The notes beneath the pieces were generated by a model. That model did no database searches. It was not told the DNA's origin and worked only from the letters and a program-made list of their open reading frames with translations. This document shows positions 45,188 through 55,642 of a stretch of DNA of 64,000 nt, piece by piece. Within the stretch, counting starts at the first letter, position 1. Each line of letters begins with the position of its first letter. A program made the translations under genes and the position numbers. The DNA is taken from positions 310,001 to 374,000 of the forward strand of contig JAGVVL010000022.1 of NCBI GenBank assembly GCA_018287875.1. The letters run 5' to 3'. Source of the DNA: Nigrospora sphaerica. Taxonomy: Eukaryota > Ascomycota > Sordariomycetes > Amphisphaeriales > Apiosporaceae.

Positions 45188-47605
45188 AGTGAGTATCCGC
45201 GCGACATGCGCGGAGCTGGACCGCGCAGACCATAGGTAGCCTCCACGTCACGATACGCGGCTCAGTACTCTTCCAGGCCAGTCGCCGCTTAGCGATACAT
45301 CGTGGTGATAATAATACAGCATCGTGGACTGGGAAAATTCGGGGTCAAGATGAAAGCACTCGCTGCTGGTGACAGCTGCCTCAATAGTGCGACTGCATTC
45401 TGGTGCGCCTGCGCCTGCCTTTAGCCGCTCTGGGTACAAAGACCGTATCGAGGAAATCTCACATGGCCAGCTTTCCACTTGGCCGAGGCCATCGGATAGG
45501 TGCAACAGCACCTTTGTGGCAATGTGAGGCTATTCACAGTATTCGCACATAAGGTCACTTGAGCTACTGGACCTGGCACGGGTCCAGTATGTGAGCAGGT
45601 GGGGACAGACGCCCAGCTAAGAGCATATAGACTGCCCTTCCGGCATCCCTCTCTTTCTTTTATCCTTTCTAATGGAAGAACCTTATCCCTTCGCTTGCCA
45701 CGCTCCCTCTAGTGCAACAACCTTACATTCCAGTAACGGTGGGTGCACCCCTCTCCCCTCCCCCATTCCACGATGGGCGCCTAGCACTCGTTTCACGAGG
45801 TGGCTGGACGACGCACCGCACGCACCTGGTGTCGCGAGGGCATCCTTGCACCGACCGCCAGGCGTGGCCATTGTCGGCCTGGGGTCTAAGGAACCAGACT
45901 GCTTGCGAGGCAGGCTGTCGATGCCAGTAATGTCGGATCTCGCGCCGTGCGGGCCGGACAAGGATGGCACTGGAATGTCGTTCTCTCTGGAACCCTGGCT
46001 GCTCTGTCTTCCTAGGTATGGATCGACGCGTGCCGAAGGCGATGGAATGCACGTCTTGCGTACTAATGATGTCGGATTTCGCGCCTTCGCGCCCTCTGGT
46101 CCGGTCTAATTCCGTTGGCGCCGGGGGCGAAGCACTCCCCTTGCGTTTCCGTCCGAGCCGGACAGGGATGGCACTGGAATGTTGTTCTCTCTAGCGCCCT
46201 GTCTGCTCACATCGTCTTAGGAAGGGATCGACGCGTATTGAGGGCGATGGAATGCGCGTCGTGCGTACCGACAGAATGGTTCGCGAACCTGGCGTGGGGC
46301 CAGGGGTCGTGGCCTTTATACGAACCGGAATGGTCCTCCTAGATAACGTGACCCCGCTTATAGATGTAGGACGTTGTATTGCGCATGCGACTATTGGCAG
46401 CGTAACCCTCTCTTCGAGAATCATAGGGTCATCCTATGGCAGGCAACAAACGCAGACGAGCCAACCGCTTGGCAGCATTCGTTTGAGTCCACGATGAGCA
46501 TGGTTCGGAGCAGCCCTGTGCCCATGGGGGTGAGATCGGCACTGCTAGTGGAGCTCTGATGCGCGCATGGTCATTCAACGGCGCGCCCAACTGGGTCCAG
46601 ACTCCAGGAGCCAGCAAGTATCCACCGCTGCGTATGGTGGTGCTGGCCCGGGCTGGTTACTTCCGTCAAGTCCTCTTCTGAAGCGAGGAGGATTCCAGGT
46701 AGGACGTGGATGTTAGGACGGTGGTCCCTCATAACCACAACAATACCTGGCCAGGAACAAAGGACGCAAGCTGGATGCGGAGATTTGGAGCACCCTAGGG
46801 CAGTGCCACATCATCCGGTACAATAATAGGACGTAGCTCCATACGGAAGCACTCCACACATCCGGAGATCCGCTCCGCAGGGGCTGCTGCAACAGGTTCT
46901 CACTGCCAACAGCATTAGCGCTTAGCATCGAGGTAGGAGCACGAGTCATGGAGAATTGATCACATTTCTGGTTTGCTTGACCTTCGACACACCCCACCAG
47001 GCCGAGAGGAAGGCGTAACGGCAAGGGCATAGGAATGCTAACGCACCGGACATTGTACTCATTCCACCAAGGATAGTGTGGGGCCTTTTGGTAAGCCCAT
47101 AGTCCGGAAGAGCAGGTGAAGTAGCCCGTAGCATAGCGGTATCTGGCCTGTTTCGATCCAGCACGGAGGCGGGCCAACAGTCAAGCATGGATCGCGGCTC
47201 CCAACCATTGTGTTCCATGGGCGTTCGTTACGAGTTATCTCTTGGAGCACCGAACACACTCGTGCTGAGCGAGCCGACTCTAGCTTCAGCCCCTATCCGT
47301 GCGGCCGACTTCCTCGGTGAGGGCGATGCACGGAGGGCGGTGTATTCGTTGGATGAAGGACCAATGAGAGGAGGGAGCACGTCCCGACAATTTGGCTCCC
47401 CAACCGAAAGGCAAGGAACAAAACAGGAACAGTACAGGCCTTACCCAAAACGGTAAGGTTGGCTGTCGTAATGGGCTATGGCATCTTTGCTAAGCTTAGC
47501 GGCAACTATAGTAGACATCGTTGCATTAGCTTTGCCTGGCAGCGCTAATGAGTGGTGGAATGCATGGTCTTGTCGGCAAGGATTTCAATCGCTAGGAGGG
47601 AGGAC
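45188..47605 (+). repeat. Diverged segmental repeat, copy 1
   Basis: Collinear with 50718-52400. Shared landmarks are tatccgcgcgac, tggtgcgcctgc, the gtaacggtgggtgcacccc block, a nearly identical stretch around 46255-46440, and the ggtatctg..cgtttcgatcc block near 47130. No protein domain is readable, so it may be a large non-autonomous element or ancient duplicated DNA. This copy contains an extra about 200-bp internal tandem duplication (units starting near 45958 and 46155, each with atggcactggaatgt.gttct) and about 400 bp (46600-47020) absent from copy 2. The solo LTR at 45515-45719 is inserted here. Confidence 0.7.
45515..45719 (+). repeat. Solo LTR, family A (205 bp), inserted in repeat copy 1
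   Basis: TGTGGCAATGTG...AGTGCAACA flanked by exact ACCTT at 45510-45514 and 45720-45724. Copy 2 has the uninterrupted sequence caacagccaccttacattcc at 51049-51068, an empty site that confirms both the boundaries and the duplication. Confidence 0.93.
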
Positions 47606-48172
47606 ACCACGATGAACAAGCAAGCGTCCTGCAGTACTCACTTAAGACTACCGGATTATTACTAAGCGGGTCGACAGATGTTCTCCCCACTACACTGAAT
47701 ACCAAAAGACGGTGCCAGGAAGTCATGTGAGAGCAGGGACCTTACGATGCCCCCTTCCCACTCTTTCTTTGCAGCAGCCAATCACGTGTACGCTTCGCTT
47801 TACACTGACACATCGACGCCCTCACTCAGAAAGGCCGCTTTGAGGTGAGCACTATATAGCCCAAACCCAATCGTTAGTAGTACCGAACATGGCCTTATCA
47901 GCCGTGTCCTTCCTCTGTGCGCCAAGCAGAATAGACTTTTCGATGACTGACAAAAACCCCAGGCCCAGACAGGACAACAGGCTGCGGCGCAGCTTTGATA
48001 GACAGTACACGATTCCAGATAGATACCATTGATGATCCCCCTTGTCAGCACACCTTCGACGTTACCAGTATAGCTCTTAGAATCATGTAAACACCACTGC
48101 ATGGAACTTAATTCTACAAAACCTTTCTTCATGTAGGCCACGCGGGTCCCGGTAAAGGCCACTCCCATTGAA
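47606..48172. other. No confident gene
   Basis: A 122-codon minus frame at 47800-48168 has several cysteines (SCAAACCPVWAWGFC) but no signal peptide or known family. Otherwise nothing was seen. Confidence 0.35.
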
Positions 48173-48813
48173 CTAAAATTGCAACAATGTTGGATCTAGT
48201 CCCTCGTCCTGATCGAAGGACAACGATCGCTCCATGACCCGTTTCAAGTCTTCAGCCCAGTCTCTCTGTTCCTTCACCACATTCTGAAGCCTTTATACTG
48301 GTTAGCGCCTTTCATGACCATCCGCGAATGCTTACCCTTCTCTATTCTCCTGTACCCTAAATTCTCTGTCAGCTCCAACGAAGCTGAGATTTTTCCCTCT
48401 AAGATTTGCGTACATAGTATCGACCCTCCGAATTGGTGGCTCTGTAAGTCATACTGATCCTACCCTGCGACGGTGGATGAACTCACTTAGCTTCGAGCCT
48501 TGCGAGCTGCTCCCTAAGGTGTCTTAGCTCTTCTATAAGCGACATGCCTGTACTTTAGTAATGTTAGCACAGTTCTATGTAGTCTACTGCGTTATAACTT
48601 ACGCGGTTCTACTTCTGGCATTGCTCTCGCTTGTGCTGGGCGAGTGACTGAGGGGTATTCGTGGGTCTTGTTCTGGGTCAAAGCTGACGTTATTTCCCCT
48701 AAAATCCGGATAGTGAACCTGACGGGGTCGTCGCCGGCGGTGCAGGTGGCTCCCAGTGGCTTGTTGGCCAGGTGCGCGTCCAGAGTGATGCTGATAATGG
48801 TCCATGGCTGCAA
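48173..48813 (-). CDS. Unrecognised small coiled-coil protein, about four exons
   Basis: Minus-strand exons can be joined into one frame. The first ends MPEVEPR near 48601. The next reads MSLIEELRHLREQLARLEAK. A third reads VDTMYANLRGKNLSFVGADR. The last reads LQNVVKEQRDWAEDLKRVME...LDPTLLQF and stops at 48173-48175. Donors are GTAAGT, GTGAGT and GTAAGC, and introns are about 50-60 bp. The heptad pattern predicts a coiled coil. The 5' end is uncertain: the open frame extends to 48813 without an ATG before MPEVEPR. I recognise no family. The consistent splice signals and coding continuity are the reason to list it. Confidence 0.35.
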
Positions 48814-50717
48814 GGTGGCCCGATGGGTATTGCGAAGTCCTCAAAACCCGGACTTAACCGCCTTTAAATAGAGAGCTGGGCCGTTGACCCCCGTTCCTAT
48901 ACCCCTTTCTCGGGCTAACACTGCAGAATATTTCAGACTAGTGGTGCTGTGGCACGTATTGGTACGTTCCTTATTTGATGATCACGATCAACGTGACCCT
49001 ACGCCTTGTGGGACTCAGCAACCTAGATTTTACGAGCCATCGACAGGGTCGCGTAAACCAAACATTGTCAGGAGTGAAATATCAGTATTCGTGACATTGC
49101 TTTTCCTTCCATCGCAGAGCTTGATTGACTCTTCAAGTTGATAGATTCCCTTGTCTTGGTCGTACTCGCCCTTGCTTTGATTTACTTAATCAGTGGTTCG
49201 TCCTTTGTATTACAAGGCCGGACCTAGAAAAAAGCGGTGGTGATTTGATTCCCTTGTCGCTGGACAGGTCTCTATGGCAAGTCTTTCCAGAAGCCTGGTG
49301 TCTAGAGCTTAGCGTGGTAGAAACGAGCAACCTATTACGGGAAGAACAAATCCGCTCGACATGACCCGTTAATATGCTCCACTGTATGGGTCTAAGGTGG
49401 GAGTACTGGCCGTTGGTTAGAGTTGCATACATGGGGCGCCTGGGATTACCTTGAATTGCCCTTGTTACAGGGGCCGCTCTGAAAACAACATGCCTTACCC
49501 AGTTTTCATTGGGCAAAGATCATCGGATTGGCGCAGCAGCCGCCATGCATTCCAAAATCAGTGGACGCCCCTCATTCACCCTTTCATGTTCCGCGATCGC
49601 TTTCTAGGGAGCCATCAGACTATTGATGCGCTCGATCAAACCATGTTCACTCGATTTAGGGATATGCGTGACCCAAAATGGGTCCATTTCAGCACGAACG
49701 AGGCTTGTATTCCTGTTGGAGCAATGAAAAGCCCATGGCACACAGAACACCGCACGAAATCACCCGGTAGCCAGCCGATACGGGCGCGTTGGGATAACAT
49801 TGCTTCATCCGGTGTAAGTGGTTGTATCCCCTAAGCAAGCACTCAATGGGTTAGAGATACACACTCCAAAGACTGACGTTAAGGTGCTTACTAACAAAAA
49901 CCTGGCGTTGAGCGTCCTAGATGAAAATATACTTCATATGTCACATCGTTGGTATGCTTGATCTTGCTAACCATGATATAGGCCCCAGAATTTGGTCATC
50001 AAACAACAAGAGTGGGCTGCAGGTCTGACGAAAGCCCTAGAGGAATCTATGGTGTTCCTCAAAGGGCCGGAGACATTGGATCCGACTTTATTGGGGTTGT
50101 AGTTCGTGGTCAGGAACTACCACAAACTATCTTCATGACTCCTTCAAAGCGCAGGGGTGGTAGGGTCGTTATAGTGCGGATACAGTTTAGCTACGAAATT
50201 TCAATGGCCGCGTTCACAGGGTTAGAGGAGAGTTCAGAAGGAAGACAAACCGGTGTCGTACCTGACTGTACCTCTGAGTGCATTGAATTGGAACGTAAGG
50301 AAGAGCGACGTTCGAAAGTCTGGAGGTTAGCGTCGTGAATTTGGTCTGTTGTTCTACGTTATACAGTCTTTGCAACGCCGCTATATGGTTACCTGGGTCT
50401 GTGTTACGAGAAACGGAACATAGCAAACGACACTCATGTTATATTGCCGTTTGCTATACACAAATTGTCCAGCATATGGGTTTCCTGTCGGCCTACACCG
50501 AATATAACAACATGTTAATGCATTAAATAGGGCGGATGTAGCACGTCCAGGTGAAGCCCTTAAAGCCATATCCGATAATGTTTGCTACCTTGAACTGGCA
50601 AAAAATCAACAGAACCAACAACATCCTATCTGACCCTTAATCAGATCATTTCGATCCCCTTGGCAAGCTCTGTAGCACTCGCGGAACAGCAGATGCGTCA
50701 CGTTGGTTTGAACAAGA
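48814..50717. other. Unassigned; a few open frames
   Basis: Plus frames at 49125-49364, 49451-49834 (127 aa) and 50012-50338 (108 aa) could be remnants of one gene. I could not join them by convincing introns or recognise a domain. Confidence 0.35.
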
Positions 50718-52400
50718 ATATCCGCGCGACTTGCGTTTAGCAGGGCCGTGCAGGCCACAGGAAGCCTCCATTCCACAACGCGCGGTTCGGTATGCGACCG
50801 GGCCACTCACTCACCGCTAAAGCCCAATCTTGGCGACGATAAGTACGGCATCATGAACCAGGGAAACTTTGGGGCCAAGACGAAAACACTCGCTGTTGGT
50901 GACAGCCGCATGACCAGTGCATTGGCCTCATGGTGCGCCTGCATCCCTAGCGCGTCTGTACCTGCTTTTAACCGCGCTGGCTGCACAGACCGCATCGAAA
51001 ATATCGCACCTGACCAGCTTTTTACTTGGTCAAGGCCATCGGACAGGTGCAACAGCCACCTTACATTCCAGCAACGGTGGGTGCACCCCTTCCCCCTTCC
51101 CCCTCCGCCTTCGACGATAGGCGCCTAGCACTTACTTCACCTGGCGGCCGGACGACGCACCGAGAGCATCCGGCGTCGCGTGGTATCCTTGCACCCGAAG
51201 CCAGGGGTGCTCATTGTCGGCCAGGGATCCAGGGAATCAGAACCGCTTGGCTTCGTAGCGACGGGTGCGGAGCAAGCAACGAGCCTGCTGTCCGTGGAAG
51301 GCGAAATCGGTTGTCCAACTGACGTGCGAGACGAACAGGGGTGGCACTGGAATGTTGTTCTCTCTGGCGCCCTGCCTGCTCACGTTGTCTCAGGAAAGGA
51401 TCGACACGTGTTGGGGGCGATGGAACGCGCGTCATGCGTACCGACAGAATAGTTCGCGAACCTGGCGTGGGGCCAGGGGTCGTGGCCTTTATACGAACCG
51501 GAATGGTCCTCCTAGATAACGTGACCCCGCTCACAGATGTAGGACGTTGCATTGCGCATGCGACTATTGGCAGCGTGACCCTCTCTTCGGGCGTCATAGG
51601 CCATCATAGAGCAGGCCATCATAGGGCAGGCAACAGACGCGGACGAACCAACTGGTTGGCGGCATTCGTTCGAGGCCACGATGAGCATGGTGCCGAGCCG
51701 CCCCATGCCCATGGGGATGGGATCGGCACAGCTAGCGGAGCCCCGAAGCACGCATGGTCACCCAACGGCGCGCCTAACTGGGTCTAGACTCTAGCAGCCA
51801 GCTAGTATCCACCCCGGCGTACGATTGTGCTGCCTACTAAGCTGTGGCGTAGCGGCAAGTGCATAGGAATGTTAGCGCTCCGGATAATTGTGTTTATATG
51901 TCTTGGGTAAGCGTGGGGCTCTTCGGCAAGCCCCTAGTCCGGACAAGTAGGCAAAGTCGCCCATAGCACACCGGTATCTGCCCGTTTCGATCCGGCGCGG
52001 AGGAGGGCCGACAGTTAAGCGTGGGTCGCGGCTACCAATCGTTACGTCCCGTGGACGTCCGCTACGAATTACCTCTTAGGGCTCCGAACATGCTTATGAT
52101 GAGCTAGCCGAGCCTCGGTGAGGGCGAAAAGCGGATGGCAGTTTGTTAGTGGGACGAAGGACCAATAAGAGGAGGGAGCGCGTCCCGACAGTTTGGCTCC
52201 TGAACCGAAGGACAAGGGATAAAACAGGGTTCAAAACCAGCTTGACAGACAGTCAGGCTAGTAGCCGAAACAGGCTATGGCCACCCGCCAAGCTCTGCGG
52301 GACCTAAGTAGGCATGGTTGCATCCGCTTTGCCGACAGCGCTTATTAGCGGTAGAATATGCAGGTTTTGCCAGTAAGGATTTCTACTGCCAGGATGACCG
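50718..52400 (+). repeat. Diverged segmental repeat, copy 2 (no LTR)
   Basis: Collinear with 45188-47605 but shorter: it lacks the family A solo LTR, one of the two internal tandem units and the 46600-47020 stretch. The most conserved block (51440-51600) is nearly identical to 46260-46420. A small duplication, catagagcaggc/catagggcaggc, lies at 51604-51630. Confidence 0.7.
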
Positions 52401-52914
52401 AACCAAGAAGCGCCTGCAGTGCGCGCCTAGGACTAGTTGCGGCCAAGCAGCGGCTGTGCTAACCGCCGTCCCGTGGATTTCCACTGGCGAGCTAGCGTAG
52501 AGGGGGGCGCAGCCCCGCAGCCGTTGGAACGAGCCAAAGCAGTAGCCCCGCCGTCGCAGGGCCAGGCCATGTCGGTCGGCTCTTCCTCTCTGACGAGGGG
52601 CACCGAACGATGGTGCCAAGGACTAATGTGGTTGCCTCGCTTAGCAAGGAAGAGGCTGCTAGCTCACCACGACGAGCATCGGCACGAACGTAACATGGTA
52701 CTACAGTGGGTCATCAGCGGAGCTGGGCGACGGTGGATACAGCAGTGCGGTGTACGGATTCGGTGTGCCGGCAGCATAGGACGAGAAGGCCGGCCACATC
52801 ATTACTGGGTAAAACGAGTGCAGATGAATTCGAAGAGCAGAGTGAGGAAGACCAAACGGGTAGTGTCGGCGGGAATTGACCAAAACAGGCACAGTCAGTG
52901 TAAAAAGGGTGGAA
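52401..52914. other. GC-rich, no gene seen
   Basis: An open frame on the plus strand (52437-52976) runs into the purine tract and is arginine/glycine-rich at its end, as expected of low-complexity DNA. No domain was seen. Confidence 0.4.
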
Positions 52915-53125
52915 GAACAAGGGGGGAGAGGAGAAGGGGCGAGGGAAGGGGACAGGGAGGGAGATCAATGGACTAAGAAGAGATAGAACGAGAGGGAGGA
53001 GGAGGGGAGGGGGAAGGGGAGAGGAAAGGGGCGAGCGAAGGGGCCAGGAAGAGATAGAACGAGGGGGAGGGAGAGGGACAGAACGAGGAGGCAGGGGGCC
53101 AGGAAGAGACAGAAGCAGAGGCAGA
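52915..53125 (+). repeat. Polypurine (G/A) tract
   Basis: About 200 bases almost free of C and T on the plus strand, with recurring gaagagatagaacgag.ggga and gggagaggacag-type units. Several irregular direct repeats suggest slippage. Such tracts can form triplex or G-rich structures. Confidence 0.8.
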
Positions 53126-53635
53126 GCAATAGCGGCCGACGGGACGTGACCATGTCCAGCAGACTAATGCTGAAACGTAGCTTCCAGCCCAGCCCGAATT
53201 CGACCCGGGCCCCAGGCGTCGAATAGATGCCAGGAGCCGAACAGGTGCGAGGAGCCGAAAAGGCGGCAGGGCCACAAGGCGAGCAAAGCCCAAGGGGGCG
53301 AGGAGCGCCAATCGATCCCACCATATGCATTCCGCCGATCAACCCGCCCTTCCGGCGTAGCTAGGTCGGAACCGGCTATGGAAGATTTCGCGGGCGCCAT
53401 AGACGAGGTTGGGGACCCGTCGGTGGCCAGGGTCTTGGCGGGCGCCGGAAGTACGGCGACACTAGCGCGCGATGGCTATATAAGGGGGGCCGCCGTCTCC
53501 GTAGAGAACGAGATTTCCTTCCCTCCTCGTGCTTCCGTCAGGTTCACCCGTCCAAGTGGACGTATGTTGCCATTCAGAGTTGACTTTGGTCCCTGTGGCA
53601 GCTGGCCCACGATTTGCCCGGTGTTCAACATCGGG
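53126..53635. other. Repetitive GC-rich spacer
   Basis: Short direct repeats (gtgcgaggagccga and caggagccgaacag near 53230-53260) but no recognisable gene. Confidence 0.4.
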
Positions 53636-54080
53636 TGGTAGGCCAACAACCATGGGGTGTTCGCACCCCACGGGAGGCCAACGATCCGCGTCCGGGCGGT
53701 AGGCTGACAGCCATGTAGACGCTTTTGAACCCTGGTGGCTGGCCAACGATCCATACGGTGACTCGCTCCCAATGGTAGGCGCAATAACCATGCAGTTTGC
53801 ACACTGCATGGGGGCTGACAACCCACGTCCGGGCGGTAGGCCAACGGCTGCCTTAGCGGGCAGCCAGCCAACGATCCATCCGGTGATTCGCTCCCGGTGG
53901 TAGGCGCAATCACCATAGGGTGTTCGCACCCCACGGGAGGCCAGTGATCCGCCCCGAGACCTCGTCCCAGGTGGTAGGTCGACAGCCATGTAGGCGCTCT
54001 GTACCCTAGTGGCTGGCTAACGGTCCATCCGGTGATTCGCTCCCGGTGGTGGGCGTAATAACCATGCAGCGGGTACGCCC
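53636..54080 (+). repeat. Tandem repeat block, units of about 120-150 bp
   Basis: The segment cggtga.tcgctccc..tgg.aggcgcaat recurs near 53757, 53880 and 54029. The companion gggtgttcgcaccccacggg recurs near 53653 and 53918. About four imperfect units can be aligned. Confidence 0.75.
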
Positions 54081-54218
54081 CATGGGCGGCGGGCGAGGTC
54101 GGACTCTACAGCCTCCGTGGCGCCGGCTGGAAATCTTCCTACTTCCCTCGAGGTAGGGAGAGCCGATGTAGAGACGCATTCGGCGCACACGTGCCGCGAG
54201 GCGCAACAACTAAGCGGG

Positions 54219-54290
54219 GGCCACGCGCTTCCATGGAGGGGCCACGCGCTTCCATGGAGGGGCCACGCGCTTCCATGGAGGGCCCACGCG
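54219..54290 (+). repeat. 21-bp tandem repeat, three copies
   Basis: ggccacgcgcttccatggag is repeated three times with exact phase, followed by a fourth degenerate unit. The 21-bp length keeps the reading frame. Confidence 0.85.
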
Positions 54291-54326
54291 CCACACAGTC
54301 GATACGCTCCTGGTGGTCGGCCTGGG

Positions 54327-54560
54327 TCGCAGTCGAGACTCTCCTGCGTTTGCGAGGGTGCCCCTACAGTCGAGAATCTCCTGTAGGCAGGTTCGCCTCC
54401 CGGCACGACGAGTTCTGCCGTGTACTCCATACGAGCTTTTCCCGACGGACCGCAGTCGATCGATCCTCTCCTGCGTTTTTAAGGGTGCCCCTACAGTCGA
54501 GGTTATCCTGTAGGCAGGTTCGCCGCCCGGCACGACAGGCTCTGTCGGCCGGTTGTCTTC
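54327..54560 (+). repeat. Two direct repeats of about 126 bp
   Basis: ctcctgcgttt...gggtgcccctacagtcgag and the following cctgtaggcaggttcgcc occur at about 54341 and again at about 54467, with high identity and a shared cggcacgac ending. Confidence 0.75.
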
Positions 54561-54724
54561 CTACCGATGTGCCCATTCCTGTCGCACGCTTAGTTCCCAC
54601 CCTGGTGTGGCCTGTGCCTTCTCACGGCGGATGTCGTCCTGGTTGGAGCGCTTTGTTCCCTCTGCTGCGCGTCTCCGGCGAGGCGCATTCCCTCCAAGAC
54701 CGCCGAGCTCTCCTTTCCGATGAC

Positions 54725-55170
54725 GGTTGAGACTCCTGTCTATGACAATCGAAGTCTCCTGTCCCATGACAGTCGAGCATCTCATGCCCGAAAGCTATGT
54801 GTCTCCTGTTCCATGGCGGTTGAGAAGCCTGTCCGTGACAGCTAAGCATCTCTTGCCACGACAGTCGAGCATCTCGTCCATGACAATCAAGATCTCCTGT
54901 CCCACGACAGTCGAGGTCTCCTGTCCCATGACCGTCGATCATCTCTTGTGTACGACATCCGAGCGTCTCCTGTCCCACGGAGATCGAGCATCTCCTGTCC
55001 ATAACGGCCAAGCATCTCTTACCATGACAGTCGAGCACCTCCTACCCTACGGCAGTTGAGACTCCTGTGCATGATGGCTAAGCATCTCTCGCCATGAAAG
55101 TCGAGCTCTCCCGTCCGATAACGATCGAGACTCCTGTCCGGCGACGGTCGAGCACCTCCTGTCCGGCGTC
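54725..55170 (+). repeat. Degenerate about 25-bp tandem array
   Basis: Roughly 18 imperfect copies of a unit like catgacagtcgagcatctcc followed by tgtcc. Mutations are scattered through unit and spacing, unlike a CRISPR array. The unit shares cagtcgag with the block at 54327-54560, so the two probably have a common origin. Confidence 0.8.
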
Positions 55171-55642
55171 TTTATGTCGTTTACTCGGAAGCCTTCTTTT
55201 ACCTCCCCTCAGTTGAGAGCCGAGCATCTCCTGTCCGAGGCCCTCATGCAGCATAGCCAGAAGGCTGTGCCCCTCGACGCAGTGGAGTCGCTCCTGCCCC
55301 GCAGGTTTGATGCCAGTTTGGGAGCCTTCAATATACTTGACATGATGCTACTGCTCATACCATAACGCCCATCTTTATGCCGCGTAGCATCCCTCGTGCC
55401 GTGTAGCATCCCTTGTCCCGTGTAACTTCCACCTTGTGCCTGTAGCCGCCATGTGTTTTGGGCTAGGTGGTCGCAACTGCTCACAGTGTCCTGCGTGTTT
55501 GTATGTCTATATGTCTGTATGTATATATGTCTGCAGAAAACTTTTTCGAAACCGACCCCACACAGCGATAACTTCACAACCACGACTCTATAAGCTACCG
55601 GATAGCCCGGAAACTGTTCCTAGGGCTTCATTTAGCCTAGAA

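Noticed and set aside
45683..46624. Overlapping open frames in the duplicated region as genes
   Set aside because: Frames overlap on both strands, are low in recognisable domains, and differ between the two copies.
54725..55170. CRISPR array or coding repeat protein
   Set aside because: No constant repeat/variable spacer structure, units differ in length, and all frames are interrupted.
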